From: Serilophus lunatus
Lineage: Eukaryota; Chordata; Aves; Passeriformes; Eurylaimidae
Direction: 5' to 3'
DNA length: 64,000 nt
Assembly: GCA_013399895.1 (NCBI GenBank)
Contig: VXBA01000883.1
Location: forward strand, 940,189 to 1,004,188
The notes beneath the pieces were generated by a model, which searched no databases, was not told where the DNA came from, and saw only the letters and a list, made by a program, of their open reading frames with translations. Each line of letters starts with the position of its first letter. Position 1 is the first letter of the stretch. Shown here piece by piece: positions 52,000 through 63,300 of this stretch. The translations under genes and the position numbers were made by a program.

Positions 52000-52142
52000 G
52001 AATCACAGAATATTCTGACTTGGGACCCACAAAGATCATCAAGTCCAGCTTCTGAGTGAATGACCAACAGCAAGCATTGAACCACTGATCTTGGCATTAC
52101 TATCATCAAGTTTTAACCAAGCGAGCTAATCTCAGGACCGTG
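52000..52142 (-). mobile_element. tRNA-Ile-derived SINE with CR1-like tail (TguSINE1-like)
   Basis: On the minus strand the left (5') part is a decayed tRNA: an A-box-like TTAGCTCGCTTGG at 52117-52129 and a B-box-like GGTTCAATGC at 52074-52083, with an anticodon-arm region resembling tRNA-Ile(AAT), ending GCCAAG. It is followed by GCTGGACTTGATGATCTTTG and a final ATTCTGTGATTC, which is the 3' end wording of avian CR1 LINEs. A tRNA head joined to a CR1 tail is the layout of SINEs mobilised by CR1; from memory, zebra finch TguSINE1 is built this way. RNA polymerase III boxes are recognisable but mutated. The head is too diverged to be a working tRNA gene. The 5' boundary is approximate. Confidence 0.8.
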
Positions 52143-52167
52143 CCTGTGCAGGGTGGAGCAGGCAGGG

Positions 52168-52213
52168 GAAAAAAAAAACAAAACAAAACCAAGAAGTAAA
52201 CAAAAAAAACCCA
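52168..52213. repeat. A-rich tract with AAAAC units
   Basis: A runs separated by C (AAAACAAAACAAAACC and similar). It lies just beyond the 5' side of the SINE, so it is not that element's tail; it may belong to an older insertion. Confidence 0.75.
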
Positions 52214-52362
52214 GCTAAAAAGCCCCTAAGGGATCCTATCTGCACACCTGACGCTTTTCAGTTTTCAAAACTGGGTAAATTGTTGCAGCGCCAGCAAACT
52301 CTGGAGCCAAAGCCCGGGAGGGGGCGGCCGGCAGGTGTCAGCGCATCCCTGCATTCCGAGCA

Positions 52363-52385
52363 ACGGGACGGGACGGGACGGGATG
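52363..52385. repeat. GGGAC pentanucleotide array, cut by assembly gap
   Basis: Four near-perfect GGGAC units run directly into the gap at 52386. The sequence to its left (from about 52300) is also GC- and CpG-rich. Confidence 0.85.
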
Positions 52386-52556
52386 NNNNNNNNNNNNNNN
52401 NNNNNNNNNNNNNNNNNNNNNNNNNNNNNNNNNNNNNNNNNNNNNNNNNNNNNNNNNNNNNNNNNNNNNNNNNNNNNNNNNNNNNNNNNNNNNNNNNNNN
52501 NNNNNNNNNNNNNNNNNNNNNNNNNNNNNNNNNNNNNNNNNNNNNNNNNNNNNNNN
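52386..52556. other. assembly gap (171 N)
   Basis: A run of 171 N. The true length and content are unknown. Both flanks are GC-rich pentanucleotide repeats, so the gap probably hides more of the array. Any open frame drawn across it is meaningless. Confidence 0.98.
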
Positions 52557-52680
52557 AATGGGATGGACACGACTGCGCTGGGCTGGATTGGGTTGGGAGG
52601 GGTAGGGCTGGACTGAGCTGGGCTGAGTGGGTCTGGTCTTTACTGAGCTGAGTTGGGTTGGGCTGGGCTGAGCTGAGCTG
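52557..52680. repeat. degenerate GGGCT/GAGCT/GGGTT pentanucleotide minisatellite
   Basis: About 125 bases of five-base units (GGGCT, GAGCT, GGGTT, GGACT, GGATT) with a short break at about 52635-52645. The unit differs from the GGGAC units left of the gap, which suggests a variant-rich array. G tracts such as GGGTTGGGAGGGGTAGGG can form a G-quadruplex on the plus strand. Confidence 0.85.
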
Positions 52681-55600
52681 ACAATGGCAACTCCCCGGCT
52701 GCAGCCCCATTTGCGAGTCTGCTCGATTAGATTGTTGCTGTTCGACTTCCCGCATCAACATATCAGATCTGTTTTGGAAACAGCCTCGTTCATTCAATTA
52801 CTGTAACAGTAGTTAAAACACCTTGTGAGCGTGGCAGAAGTGGTGATGAATGAGGCAGAGAATGATTTCCCCCTCCGTGTTAGCAATTCAGATTTAAGTA
52901 AAACAGTGTAAGAGGCGAATGCATTATTCTACCTCCCTTCCTTATCTCTCTTTCTGTATTGCTCTGTTTTCATTCAGCAAAACTCATGTTGCTGTACTGA
53001 GATCACTTCACTGCTGGATGTGCAGTTCCTGCATGGTTACTTGGTTTACTCTCTGCATTTCACCGTATTCATTTGCCCCACAGGTGGGTGTGCTGGAGCT
53101 AAAAGTTAATAGCTTTCCATATTTCCCTTTTAATTTTTCAGTCCTGTAAAAAATCTTGTAAATAATTATTCTGTCCCCTGCTTTATTCTTTCTTCCCTTT
53201 ACTTTTTTTTTCAAAACAGAAGCAAGCAAAAGAAAATAGCATTTGTGAAATCTTTATTTCAGTGTTTCAATTATTCATGACAGTGATTTGTGCTCCAAAC
53301 ATGACTGACTTTCAATTATCTGAGTTTCGTTTATTATCTGACTGACTGTGAAAATGAACAATACCCCTAAAACAACATTCAGTTCTAAGTATCAAAAGCT
53401 TTGTTTTTCCTGGTTTCCTACTATATGATCCTTGAACCCCAGGTCATGCTGGAGAAGGGCAACTGGGAAGATGATGAGTACTTAAAAATTATATTGTGAA
53501 TGGTAAAATAACTCTTAACTGGACTCCAACTTAAGATGAGAAATTGCAGTTGTTAGAAGAGAGAAACCTTCCTGTAAATCCTATATGGGCTTGTCGGAGA
53601 TCTTGCGAAAAGCTGCACGTCCCTCCCACCACCAGAGAAAGCCTCAGAGTATGTTTGCACAGGGACGTGCATGTGGCCATTGAAGAAGTACAGTTTTCTC
53701 CAGATCAGCCACGAGACCATGTAGAATGGCCAACTGCTGCCTGAATCATACCCACAGTGCTGCCAAAATAGCTCCCAGCACCCCAGCACAGCCCTGGTAG
53801 TTTTGGAGCTGGTCCAGGCCGGGCTGTGTGCAGGGGTGGATGGCAGGCATAGATAAACCTTCTGTGCACGGACTCTGTTCTCCAGCAAGAGCTGCTCTTT
53901 TCGGCTGGTCACTGGCACTGGCACAGAGAGTGCCTTCTGTGCCTCCCCACCCCCCAGAGCAGTGCCAAGGACTCAAAGTACTGGCAAAGAGCAAGGCAGC
54001 TTTGATCCAAGGATCCTCCTTGTTGGACAGACCTAATTGATTTGGAGTTGTCTAAGAGATTGTTGTCTTTTCAGTCATCTTTTCCTACATGCTGAACGTT
54101 AAAAACACCAGGGATGATTTTCATTTAGATCTCACTTGTGACCTGAGCGGTTCATTATTGCCTCTGCCACTGGCCTTCAGCTGTGAATTGTACAATGCCA
54201 AGCACATGCAGGGCAGATTTATTTCCCCCTATCTCTTTCTATTTGCTAGCAGTGTGATAGAGTCACCAGGGGCTTTTCTCTCTTAATTATGGGAGATAAA
54301 CAATGGCTTTCTGCTAAGTTTTCAGAACAATACACGACAGCTATTTCTCTGCTGTCTTCCAGGCTTACATGCTTGCCTATGTCTGGTGTGATGAGTCCCA
54401 GTGCTGACCAAGATGAGCTTTCTCTGCTGAGAAATTATTTGTGTGGGAAGGAAGGCTTGCTCTGTTGCTGGGATGCAGCCGCACTTGAGTTAAAGTGGTC
54501 AAAATAACAGAAGATACCCTACAGTGTAAACATTGTTAATATGCAAAGATTCTGGCAGTTCATTTAAAAAATAGTAAGGTTTAAAAAACTATGAGAATAT
54601 GAAAAAGTGATAGAAAAGAGATAAAATTTCCTTTAAAAGATTCCTCAGAAAAGTTACTATTTTTCAGTCAGACTAAGATATATATTATGCAGGAGACACG
54701 TGCAGAAGATGTAGCTTTGTCTTCTCACTTACAGATGATGAAGTAGTAACTTATTCAGATCCTCCACTGTTGTCCCTGCATAAAACACAAAATTAAAAAA
54801 GCTTGACTTGAAAATTGCACCTCCATGCATTAATTTTACCAGGGCTGTGAACAGCTCTCATATTGGATTGTGTAAACTTCCCTTCATCAAGTAAAGATGT
54901 CATTTGCAAAGACTCCAATAGCCATTTCTGGACATGTTCAAAACCACATTTCTAAAGATTATTTTATGTAATTACCCTTAAAGATCAATTTACATTGAAA
55001 TAGGTTGAAATTAAATTTCTCCTCTTGCATTATGAGCAGCTTTCAATTCCATGGTGAATGATGCTCTTTGACATTTCAATGTAAGATCTGATTGACATGC
55101 AACTTCTTCATCTGTTCTAATGAAAGGCAGTTTATTGTAACCTACTGCTGATTACAATATTTTTATTTCAGTCATCTGAGCTTGAAGTATTTAAGCAGAT
55201 TTCTAAGCCTGAATTCAACTTATTCAAAGTCTGGTCACCTGTGACACTAAAAATAGCAGATGTGGTCCTTAGCATGAGCTCCCTGAATTATTAATTTTTT
55301 TCTTTCCTTGGCATACAGACTGCTTCTCCATTGGGACTATGGGTGGTGCTGAACATCTAAAGCCTCTAATTTACTGCAAGTTAAATTGCTTTTCTCCAGA
55401 AGTAATACAAAAGTTACCTCTATAAATTACAATTGTTTTGACCAAAAAAAATCCAAACCAACAAACACTAAAGCAACTAGATTCAGCAGGGAATAAAGAC
55501 ACAAATGTGGGATATCACGAAGTTGCTCTATACAACACTGTTTAGATTTAAAAGCTTGCTTATTGAAACAGATTATGGCAAAGAAAATAAGCTATATATA

Positions 55601-57215
55601 AATGTCTTTGAATGTGCCTTTGAAAAAGTAATGCTTGCTCTCAAACTAAGATCATTCTGAAAATGCTGTGACACTTAAGATAGTAGGTTTCATACATGCT
55701 GGAAGACATACCTGTGGCTCATCACCTTGAATTTCTGTTCAGGTTATTAGTCATAACTAATCTCGCATTTTATAGAATTGTTTCCTGATTCCTTTTCAAC
55801 GATGAACAATTTGACTAAGTATAATGAATGGATCTTTTGGAATTCTTTATAATTGAACATAAAAGGAAATAGAAAAGTGTTTTGGCAACAATCTCTTTGA
55901 AGTCAATTTATCTAGAGAAGAAAAATTTATTTGATAGCCATCTACTGCAAAATTAGAAATTATTATAGAATTGCATAAGATGTCTGCCATACGGTTAAAC
56001 TGTAATTGTCAAAAGAGAATTTCATTTAATCTTATTGAAGGGCACTTACAGATTATTTGAGCTGAATTCTTTGATATTTTTATTGTAAGACTTTTTGATT
56101 CATAATGTCATTCTTTAGAAAGAACTGCTTCCAGAAGCAGAGATGGCTGAAGATTTCAATTTCAATTTAGACATCTTTTGTAGTTTTGTCTTTTTCTATT
56201 TCCATACCATTTTCCACTCATGCTTTCAAACATATTTTTGAAGCAGGATTCAGTCAAAGCACCTATTTTCCTACTTGAGATGGTCAGACATTTTATTCAG
56301 AGTGTCTTTTATTTCTTTTTTCTGAAACTGGCCAGAAAAATCACCATAGTCCCCAGAAACCTTTTCATCAAAAATTTTAAATCAATACTCTCTTTTTAAA
56401 CAGGTTGGCTTTAGCAAACCAACATAATTCATTGAGGGGGGAAAAAAAAAGCCCTCCAATGCAGCTCTGAAGATGTTGCAACCAGTAACAGTACAAAATA
56501 CTGAGATCTTTTAATTGATTAAAACAATTTAAAGCCCACAAGGTTTGTACTGGCTGATAAGTACTGGTACGAGTTGAACATTACTCAAATCAGTATGAGA
56601 CTGAGCTGTGGCTCTTGGAGTCAGACAACCACTGTTATGTTGGTAGCCATACTGAAACCAGGACTTTGTTTTACAAAGATACCTACAAATATTTCAGAGA
56701 ATATTTCTTGATCTGCCTATCAAGGCAGAAAAGCTCAGTAAGCTTGAATGTGATCTCAGGAAGGTACTCTGGAAACTATTATTCATTTAGCTGAATCGTG
56801 CAAATAAACGGGATGAAGAAATAAATAGCTGCTGCACAGATTATGTCTTTTCAGTTGTTGCCTTTTTTTGTATTCATAGTGACAAAATATTAGATAAGTC
56901 ATTAAAATCCAGAGATTTATAGTTTTATGCAGTCAATGTTGCTTGTTTAAGAACTAAAACAATTAAAACCCAGCTTCTGAACCTATTTTGAAGAGATTGC
57001 TTTTGGCATGTTTGTTTCTGTTACTCCAATCTAGAGACAAATTAGAATTATTCCAGGTAAAACCCCCCTTCATCTATTTTTTTAAATGACTGTCTTGTAA
57101 ATCAAGCACATCAGGGGTTCTTCATGATAACTTGTACTTGCCCAGTGCTGTGCAGGGACTGCCAAGCCCTTCACCACTGTGAAATCCAGGCTAACGGTGC
57201 CTTTTTCCCCCCCAG
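52681..57215. other. non-coding sequence, no gene seen
   Basis: Open frames at 53553-53924, 53746-53994 and 53828-54040 overlap on both strands in a GC-richer patch and are not recognised. A non-repetitive block at about 54990-55170 looks like a conserved element and leads into the candidate at 55172. No other feature is supported. Confidence 0.55.
55172..55294 (+). other. possible terminal coding exon (speculative)
   Basis: A T-rich acceptor-like sequence ending TTTTTATTTCAG stands before 55172. One frame is then open for 40 codons to a TAA at 55292-55294. The peptide begins SSELEVFKQISKPEF and ends MSSLNY; its composition looks like ordinary protein. The other two frames contain stops. No family is recognised. 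The block may instead be conserved non-coding sequence, as the upstream 180 bases have the same character. Confidence 0.12.
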
Positions 57216-57351
57216 AAATTACAGAGAGGGAAGAAAGCCCCAGAAAAATCAGTGAACCAGCCATAAACGTGGCACAGACACTGAGAATTGCAGGCAAATT
57301 GTCTGAGCCACACAGTCATGTCACGCAAAATTTGCCTCGCAGCTGGATAAG
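57216..57351 (+). other. possible 136-bp coding exon
   Basis: The acceptor is close to ideal: a branch-like GCTAACG about 21 bases upstream, then CCTTTTTCCCCCCCAG. The donor is AAG|GTGAGG. Between them one frame is open throughout (two leading bases, 44 codons, two trailing bases), while the other two frames stop. The peptide begins ITEREESPRKISEPAINVA and ends NLPRSWI, with a charged, protein-like composition, and the segment is GC-richer than its surroundings. I do not recognise the family. The exon would not preserve frame if skipped. Chance remains possible. Confidence 0.22.
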
Positions 57352-60300
57352 GTGAGGCTGCAGCAGGCAGAGACCTCATGGGAACAGGGGAAAGAGCAGG
57401 TGGAAAGTTTCTCTGTGATGAAGGGCAGAGCAAGGCCTCATACTGATTCTGTTGGACATTGTGCTGTAGAAATTTTCATTGGCTAGATTCAAAAGAAAGT
57501 CAAAGCCTCATCTACATATTAAAAATTGTTTAACACTTTGCCCAGGAGCTCGAGGCCTTACATTGCTGATCTGTGTTTATGTGCCTGGTCTTGCTATGCT
57601 CTGTGTGTGCACAGACTGAAAGAAAAGAAGCAAAACCCTTATCTGAGGGGTGTTTTGATATCTGCAGCAATCCCTAATGGCCCATTGCATCTGCTATCAC
57701 TGTGCTGGGAAGAGAGGTTACTGTATTGCTAATGCTAATGTTGAAATCAAAATATTGGATAGGGACTGAGAAATTCTGACTTAATTTTCTGGCTCTGTCA
57801 AAAAACAGTCTATGAGAGTTAGTTAAATCATTTAATCTCTGCGTCTCACATCCTTATCAACTGACAATTTTGTATCTCACAGGGCTGTTATGAAATGTGA
57901 TGCATTAATGTGAGTCATTCCCATTCTGCAATAATGGTTTCCATGTACTTGGGGAGATTGAGGTTTTCTCTTTGCATGAAAGCAGGTGTTTGCTCACGAA
58001 GTGTTAGTCACAAAGCAGCAGTAAGGCAAAATGCCTATCATTCAGCAAGCTGTGACTAATGTTGTTTCCACATCTGTATCTACAGTAATTCAGGTGGAAA
58101 TGATTTTCCATTTTAAATGCATTGATTTTTATTTGTCGCAATAAACTCGGGCACACAGACCCTTTGACACTAGAGGAAGGGCTCAGACAGATAGATCTGT
58201 CTGAGCATGTTCAGCTCAAGCAGGAACGAAATCAGAACCCCCCAAAACATTATCTAGGGGAGCCCATTAAGAGAGAGGCAAAGAGCACTTAAACTTGAAA
58301 GCTGCTTGTCAATGGCTGTGTTTTAAGGTTTTGAGAAATTTGAACTGGAGGTGTGTCCTTGTGAATATGTAGCTCTGTTTGCTATTTATTTGTCTGAAAA
58401 TTCTGTCCTGAAGTCCTTGATATCAGAAACATGCTGAATATTTTGCAGTAGTTTATAAACACATTTTGAAAGATTGACCATAACATTAAAAAAATTTCTT
58501 TTGAGCTGTGCAACCTTGAAATCTCTTGATCTTGACTTGGGAGTAAAGCTTATTCCATGGCCTCTTTGACACTGCCTGTATATTAAGTACCAAACAGAGC
58601 CAGAACCCCTGGCATTGTTGGGGCACTGTTGGTGTGTCTGCTCAGCCCCAGTCCTACATCCACCCCAAAACCTTTGGCATCCTGAGGTCCAACAGCAGCC
58701 CTGCGTCCGTGGACTGGTGTGGTTCTGGCAGTGACCCCAAACCCGAAAGTCCACCTGTAGTTGAGAGATAGCACAGGAGGTGACAGTGATATGTGAGTAG
58801 AAATAGATGCAGTTTGTTTTGAACAGCAAAGATCAGATTGAAAAAGGAACAATTTAGTGGAGGTTAATACCATGCTGCAAAGAACATTAATAAACGAAAA
58901 TAAGAAGCAGACTATGCAGCAATTTCTGACTAAAATAGAATAACCTCCAAAACAAATACTCTTCTCTTATTTTGTTCTCAAGCTTAGAGCTCCTGTAGTG
59001 TAATAATTACTTTGATGATTTCTGAAGGGGATTCTATTTTTCTCTAAAAATGTCTACAGCCCCATCAGATCTAATTATTCCTGGCTATTTCTTCAGCAGT
59101 TTTTTAAAGAAATTGAGTACAACAGCATTTATCTTTTCAAGATAGGGAGAAAGGAGGAAAAAATTGCCAGGTACCTATCCTCCTGGAATATGGGCTCTTG
59201 CATTTCCAGATAAATGAATATATTTAACTAGGTCATAGTGAGTAATAAGGAAAACCTTCTGTTTCAGTGTATTGGCATGATCAGATTTTGTCTCTTATTA
59301 TCATTTAATATTTATTTTAATTAGTGTTAATTGCTGTGACAATTCTCATTTTAATAGATACTGGGATGATTAAGAAAAAAACCTCAGAACTGTGATGACA
59401 ATATTCCTAGAGCACTGAATCCCAATGATCCACTCTCCAGCAAACCAGTGTTGAGATTCCCGTGGGTGTCCTCGCTGCAGGTGCACAGGAGCCAGGGTAG
59501 AGATAACACTTCTCTCAGGCTGGTTCAAAGCTTTTAATACTGTGACACTGCATTTAAGTGCTCCGATTAGTGTGAGTCAGCTTTTCTTCTGAGCTGCCTT
59601 TGCAGCTTCTCTGTTGGCTACTCTCACCCCCAAGGAGTGGTAGGATAAGTCTCACTTCATGCATGAGCGCCAGAGGACAGGAACCGGCTGCATTCTGAGT
59701 GAAGGAGCTGTACCTCTTTAAAGTAACCAGGAGCTTTGGGGTTGCTTGTGAGTTGACAGTGTGTATGCTGTGGAGGTGGAAGGCGCAGTCCCAGCCCACG
59801 CTGAAGCTGTAAACCTCTCTGTGGTGCACGTTTGCAGAGCAGCCAGGTAGATTAAGTCTCACCATGAAGTGAGTAGCAGTTGGTATGTGACAAATCTCAT
59901 TTCCATGTAGCCTGGGCATCCTTGCATCGGAGAGCTGCCTCCAGCCCTCAGCCCTGAGTGTGAACCCTCCCACAGGCCCCACGGACCAGCAAGATGATGC
60001 AGCATGTCTGGACCAGCACAAAATGCAGATTTTTGTCAATGAAGCTGCAGCTAGGGCAAGAAAACACACTGAAAAGGTATAAACAGAGTGTTGGCATCAA
60101 CAACTCTTCAGATCAGCCCTTGGACTTTCCTGGTTGTCCGGCATGAGGGAAGTGATCCAGCAACTGCTGTCACTGCCAGACTGGCTCTACCTGCTGGCTG
60201 CATTCCTTGGGATCAGCTACTGTCACGTGGACTCAGTCACAACTTCTTTATAAGGAAAAACAGGAACAAAAAACTATTTTTCTCTGCTTATTTTTTGTGG

Positions 60301-63300
60301 GCTATTCATATATGCTGGTATGATAGACCACAAATATTCACTATACCACACAATCGGTTTTTTACAGGTGTGGAGAAATTCTCAGTTCTGAATTCTGGTG
60401 TGAACAAAATTGATTCTCTTCAATTCAAGTGAAACAACTGTAAAATTCTGTGAGGTTTTGTGGAAGTTCTGTTGAGAGTTTTTTAAACTGTAACAATTAG
60501 TAAGAATCTTATGACTGGGGGGAAATCCTGGACAGAAGGGAGCTAGTCAGCCTTAAAATTACTTATTTCAACAACATAAATATCCTTTCTAGGATTTTTA
60601 CAGGTATCTGTGGCATTGTACAGTAATATTTATATTGTATCCTATTATTTCTCTACTATCAAATTAACTTGGCATTGTTAAAAGCAGACACAAGATGACG
60701 CCTAATAACTGGTACTTATAAAAACATGCAATCAACAATGCAATAATTTCCTGCTAAATTATTTTACTCAAATACATTAGTTTTTCACTAATAAAAAATG
60801 TACTAGCAAAAGAAAGGTAAGATTTGTAATCATAGCAGTTTACCACTAGTCTTACATTAACAAAGCTGAGATATGAGCTCCTATTGTAATTCAGTCTTTT
60901 CTAAGGGAGACAAAGAAATATAGGCTTTGTCTCATTGTTTTGTTACTATCTTTTTTCTCAGTATAGATAAATAAAATATTTTCTAAAATACGTTATTGCT
61001 TTTCTAGTTGCTCTCACAGCATGAAACATGTCAGCAAACTTCCATATTATTATTATTAGTCTGTCCAGACCTGGATCCTCTAGCATTTCATTAATCTAAT
61101 TGCAGAAATCACATAACAGTTAATCTCTTTACCCTCATAACTTCTCTGTCTTTCCTTGTCCTTATTAAAAAAGAAACGTGAAAAACCGAGATTGAATTAT
61201 ATATCATTTATAGTTTTACCATCCCTACTTCCTGGATTATGCTGGAAATACCCACAGTCCATCTCCATCTCCCTAATGGCTGTCCACTGAACAGTTCAGC
61301 TGGAAGGAAGATCAACATCCCACCTTTGGGACACCTCTGCCAATAAATACATAAAAGCACAATATTAAAATGCTTCTTCAAAGAAAACTCCACAAGGTTT
61401 AATATTAATATTGAGGGGGTTTTCCTCACCATGCTGTGCTCAGCAAAGCTCCTATTAATGCTCATGGACATCCTTGTGAAGGATTAATCATCTTATTTCC
61501 TTCTTATCTGTCTCTGGGGTGGTTTTCACACAGCAGCAGTGCCCAGGAGCCTGTGGCACGTCCCTGCCTGTTCCCAGAGGGGGACAAAGGGCTCTCCCAG
61601 GGCGAGTCCACCTCTGCTGCAGATGCCATCTCCTGCCATAGTCTGTCCCGTTGCTCAGGGGCTCTCTGAGCTGCCAAGCTCTAACAGCCCTAAAATCCTC
61701 TCCTCTAGGAGATGAGGAAAGGAGGCTTTCAATGCCAGATGAGTTTTTAGAGGGAGCTATGTGAGCTGGTCTTGGACTTTTAAGCTGTGGGAAACTTATA
61801 CCCATATCTACCAATGAAATAATATTTTAGTGCATCCAGCTCTTTCAGCATAGGGAAAATACTGAAATTACTAAGAACATTACACAACATTTTATTTAGT
61901 CCAAGGGAAAGTTTTCTAGAGAACTTGTGTAAACAATCCCTAGCTGGGAGCTGGACAAGCCAACCTAATAGATCTTTTCCATTTCTCACCTCAAAAACTC
62001 AGTGCAGTCTATTTTTTTTTTATGTCAGTGATCAGTGGAGCATATCTCTGTGTGCTGGAAAAAAGATTGGCTATAACCATCTTGTACTTGCTTTGACATG
62101 TACTTTGTCTTCTTACAAAAAACAAACTTTAAAAATTCATAGTTAATAAGAGGTCTCAGAAGTTTATAAGCAGTTTAATCAGGCTGTGACAGTAGAAGGC
62201 ACGTGGTTAAACACAGTCTCTTCTAAGCAAGGGCATGACTTGCTACTTTTAATGCATGATATCTTTTGCTGCTGGGCCTCTAAGTCTTGACTTATGTTTA
62301 ATCTTTCAATTAAATTCCCTTCAGACATGTGAATTTTGCCAATGCTTATTTCTCCCACACAAAAATCTAGTTATATTAGGAGATCTTTTTCTTTAGATCT
62401 TCACTACTCTGCATGGCATTTCCCACCCTCTTTTTTATTTTTTCCTTCACTCTGCTGGAAGGAAAAACTGTTTTTAACTGTGCCTGAAGCTTTGTCTTTC
62501 GTCCTTCACCCATGTCTCTTGGGCAGCAAGTCTCTGTATAAAAGGCATCCTATAAAGCCCCATCCTACAATGCTCCCCATGAGAAGAGGTCCCTGACACA
62601 CCAGAGCTGTTTCCATTGCAAGTAGATGCTTTGCCAGGGGCCACCTAAACCTCAGCACACAGTGAGTTCAGGGCACTCTGCTGCTTGCTTGGGCTTCCTC
62701 TTTGCTTCACTAACATGATTAGAATCACTGCTTGGTTCATTTTTTTTCCATTTTCTGGTTTTGAATGATTTTCTCTCCAGAAGAGATGAGGGGGTTTTGT
62801 CAGAATTCTGAGTAGGGACAATTTAGAGAAGCAGGAGAGAAAAACAAAAAAAAAATAGAGAAAACAAGTGAGGTAACCAATGCCACCTGTTGAATGAATG
62901 AAATACTAAGCAAGCTCAGTGTGTTGATTTCACACCCAGCTTGGGGTCATCCCTCAGCTCCTACTTTTGATCCCAGGTGTGCAGAGACAGGACTGGGACA
63001 TGGCCTGGGGTGAGCATGACCCTGCTGGCACCTCCATCCCTACTGTGGTTGAAACAAGCCCGGCCAGGTTTGTACTTGACCGTTGTCTGTATTTCATTTT
63101 GGGTAAGAGCCTAGGTTGGCAGGTTTAACACGCTGCTTTTAAAGAGCTCCTAATTCAGAAGTGCTTTGTGCATTTCTGCAGCCTTCAGGAGCCATAAAAG
63201 AGAACAGTTACCCCTTCTTGGACACAGTCATATTTTTTTAGAGCTGGGTTTTGATGCCCACTTTTATTTGTTCTTTGAGCTTTGTCACTGTGTAGAGCCA

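Noticed and set aside
52065..52140. Functional tRNA-Ile gene on the minus strand
   Set aside because: The A and B boxes and anticodon arm are mutated, the cloverleaf would not pair well, and a CR1-like tail follows, so it is a SINE head.
52258..52797. Open frames of 93-179 codons across the assembly gap
   Set aside because: They are open only because N codons cannot be stops; the remaining residues translate pentanucleotide repeats.
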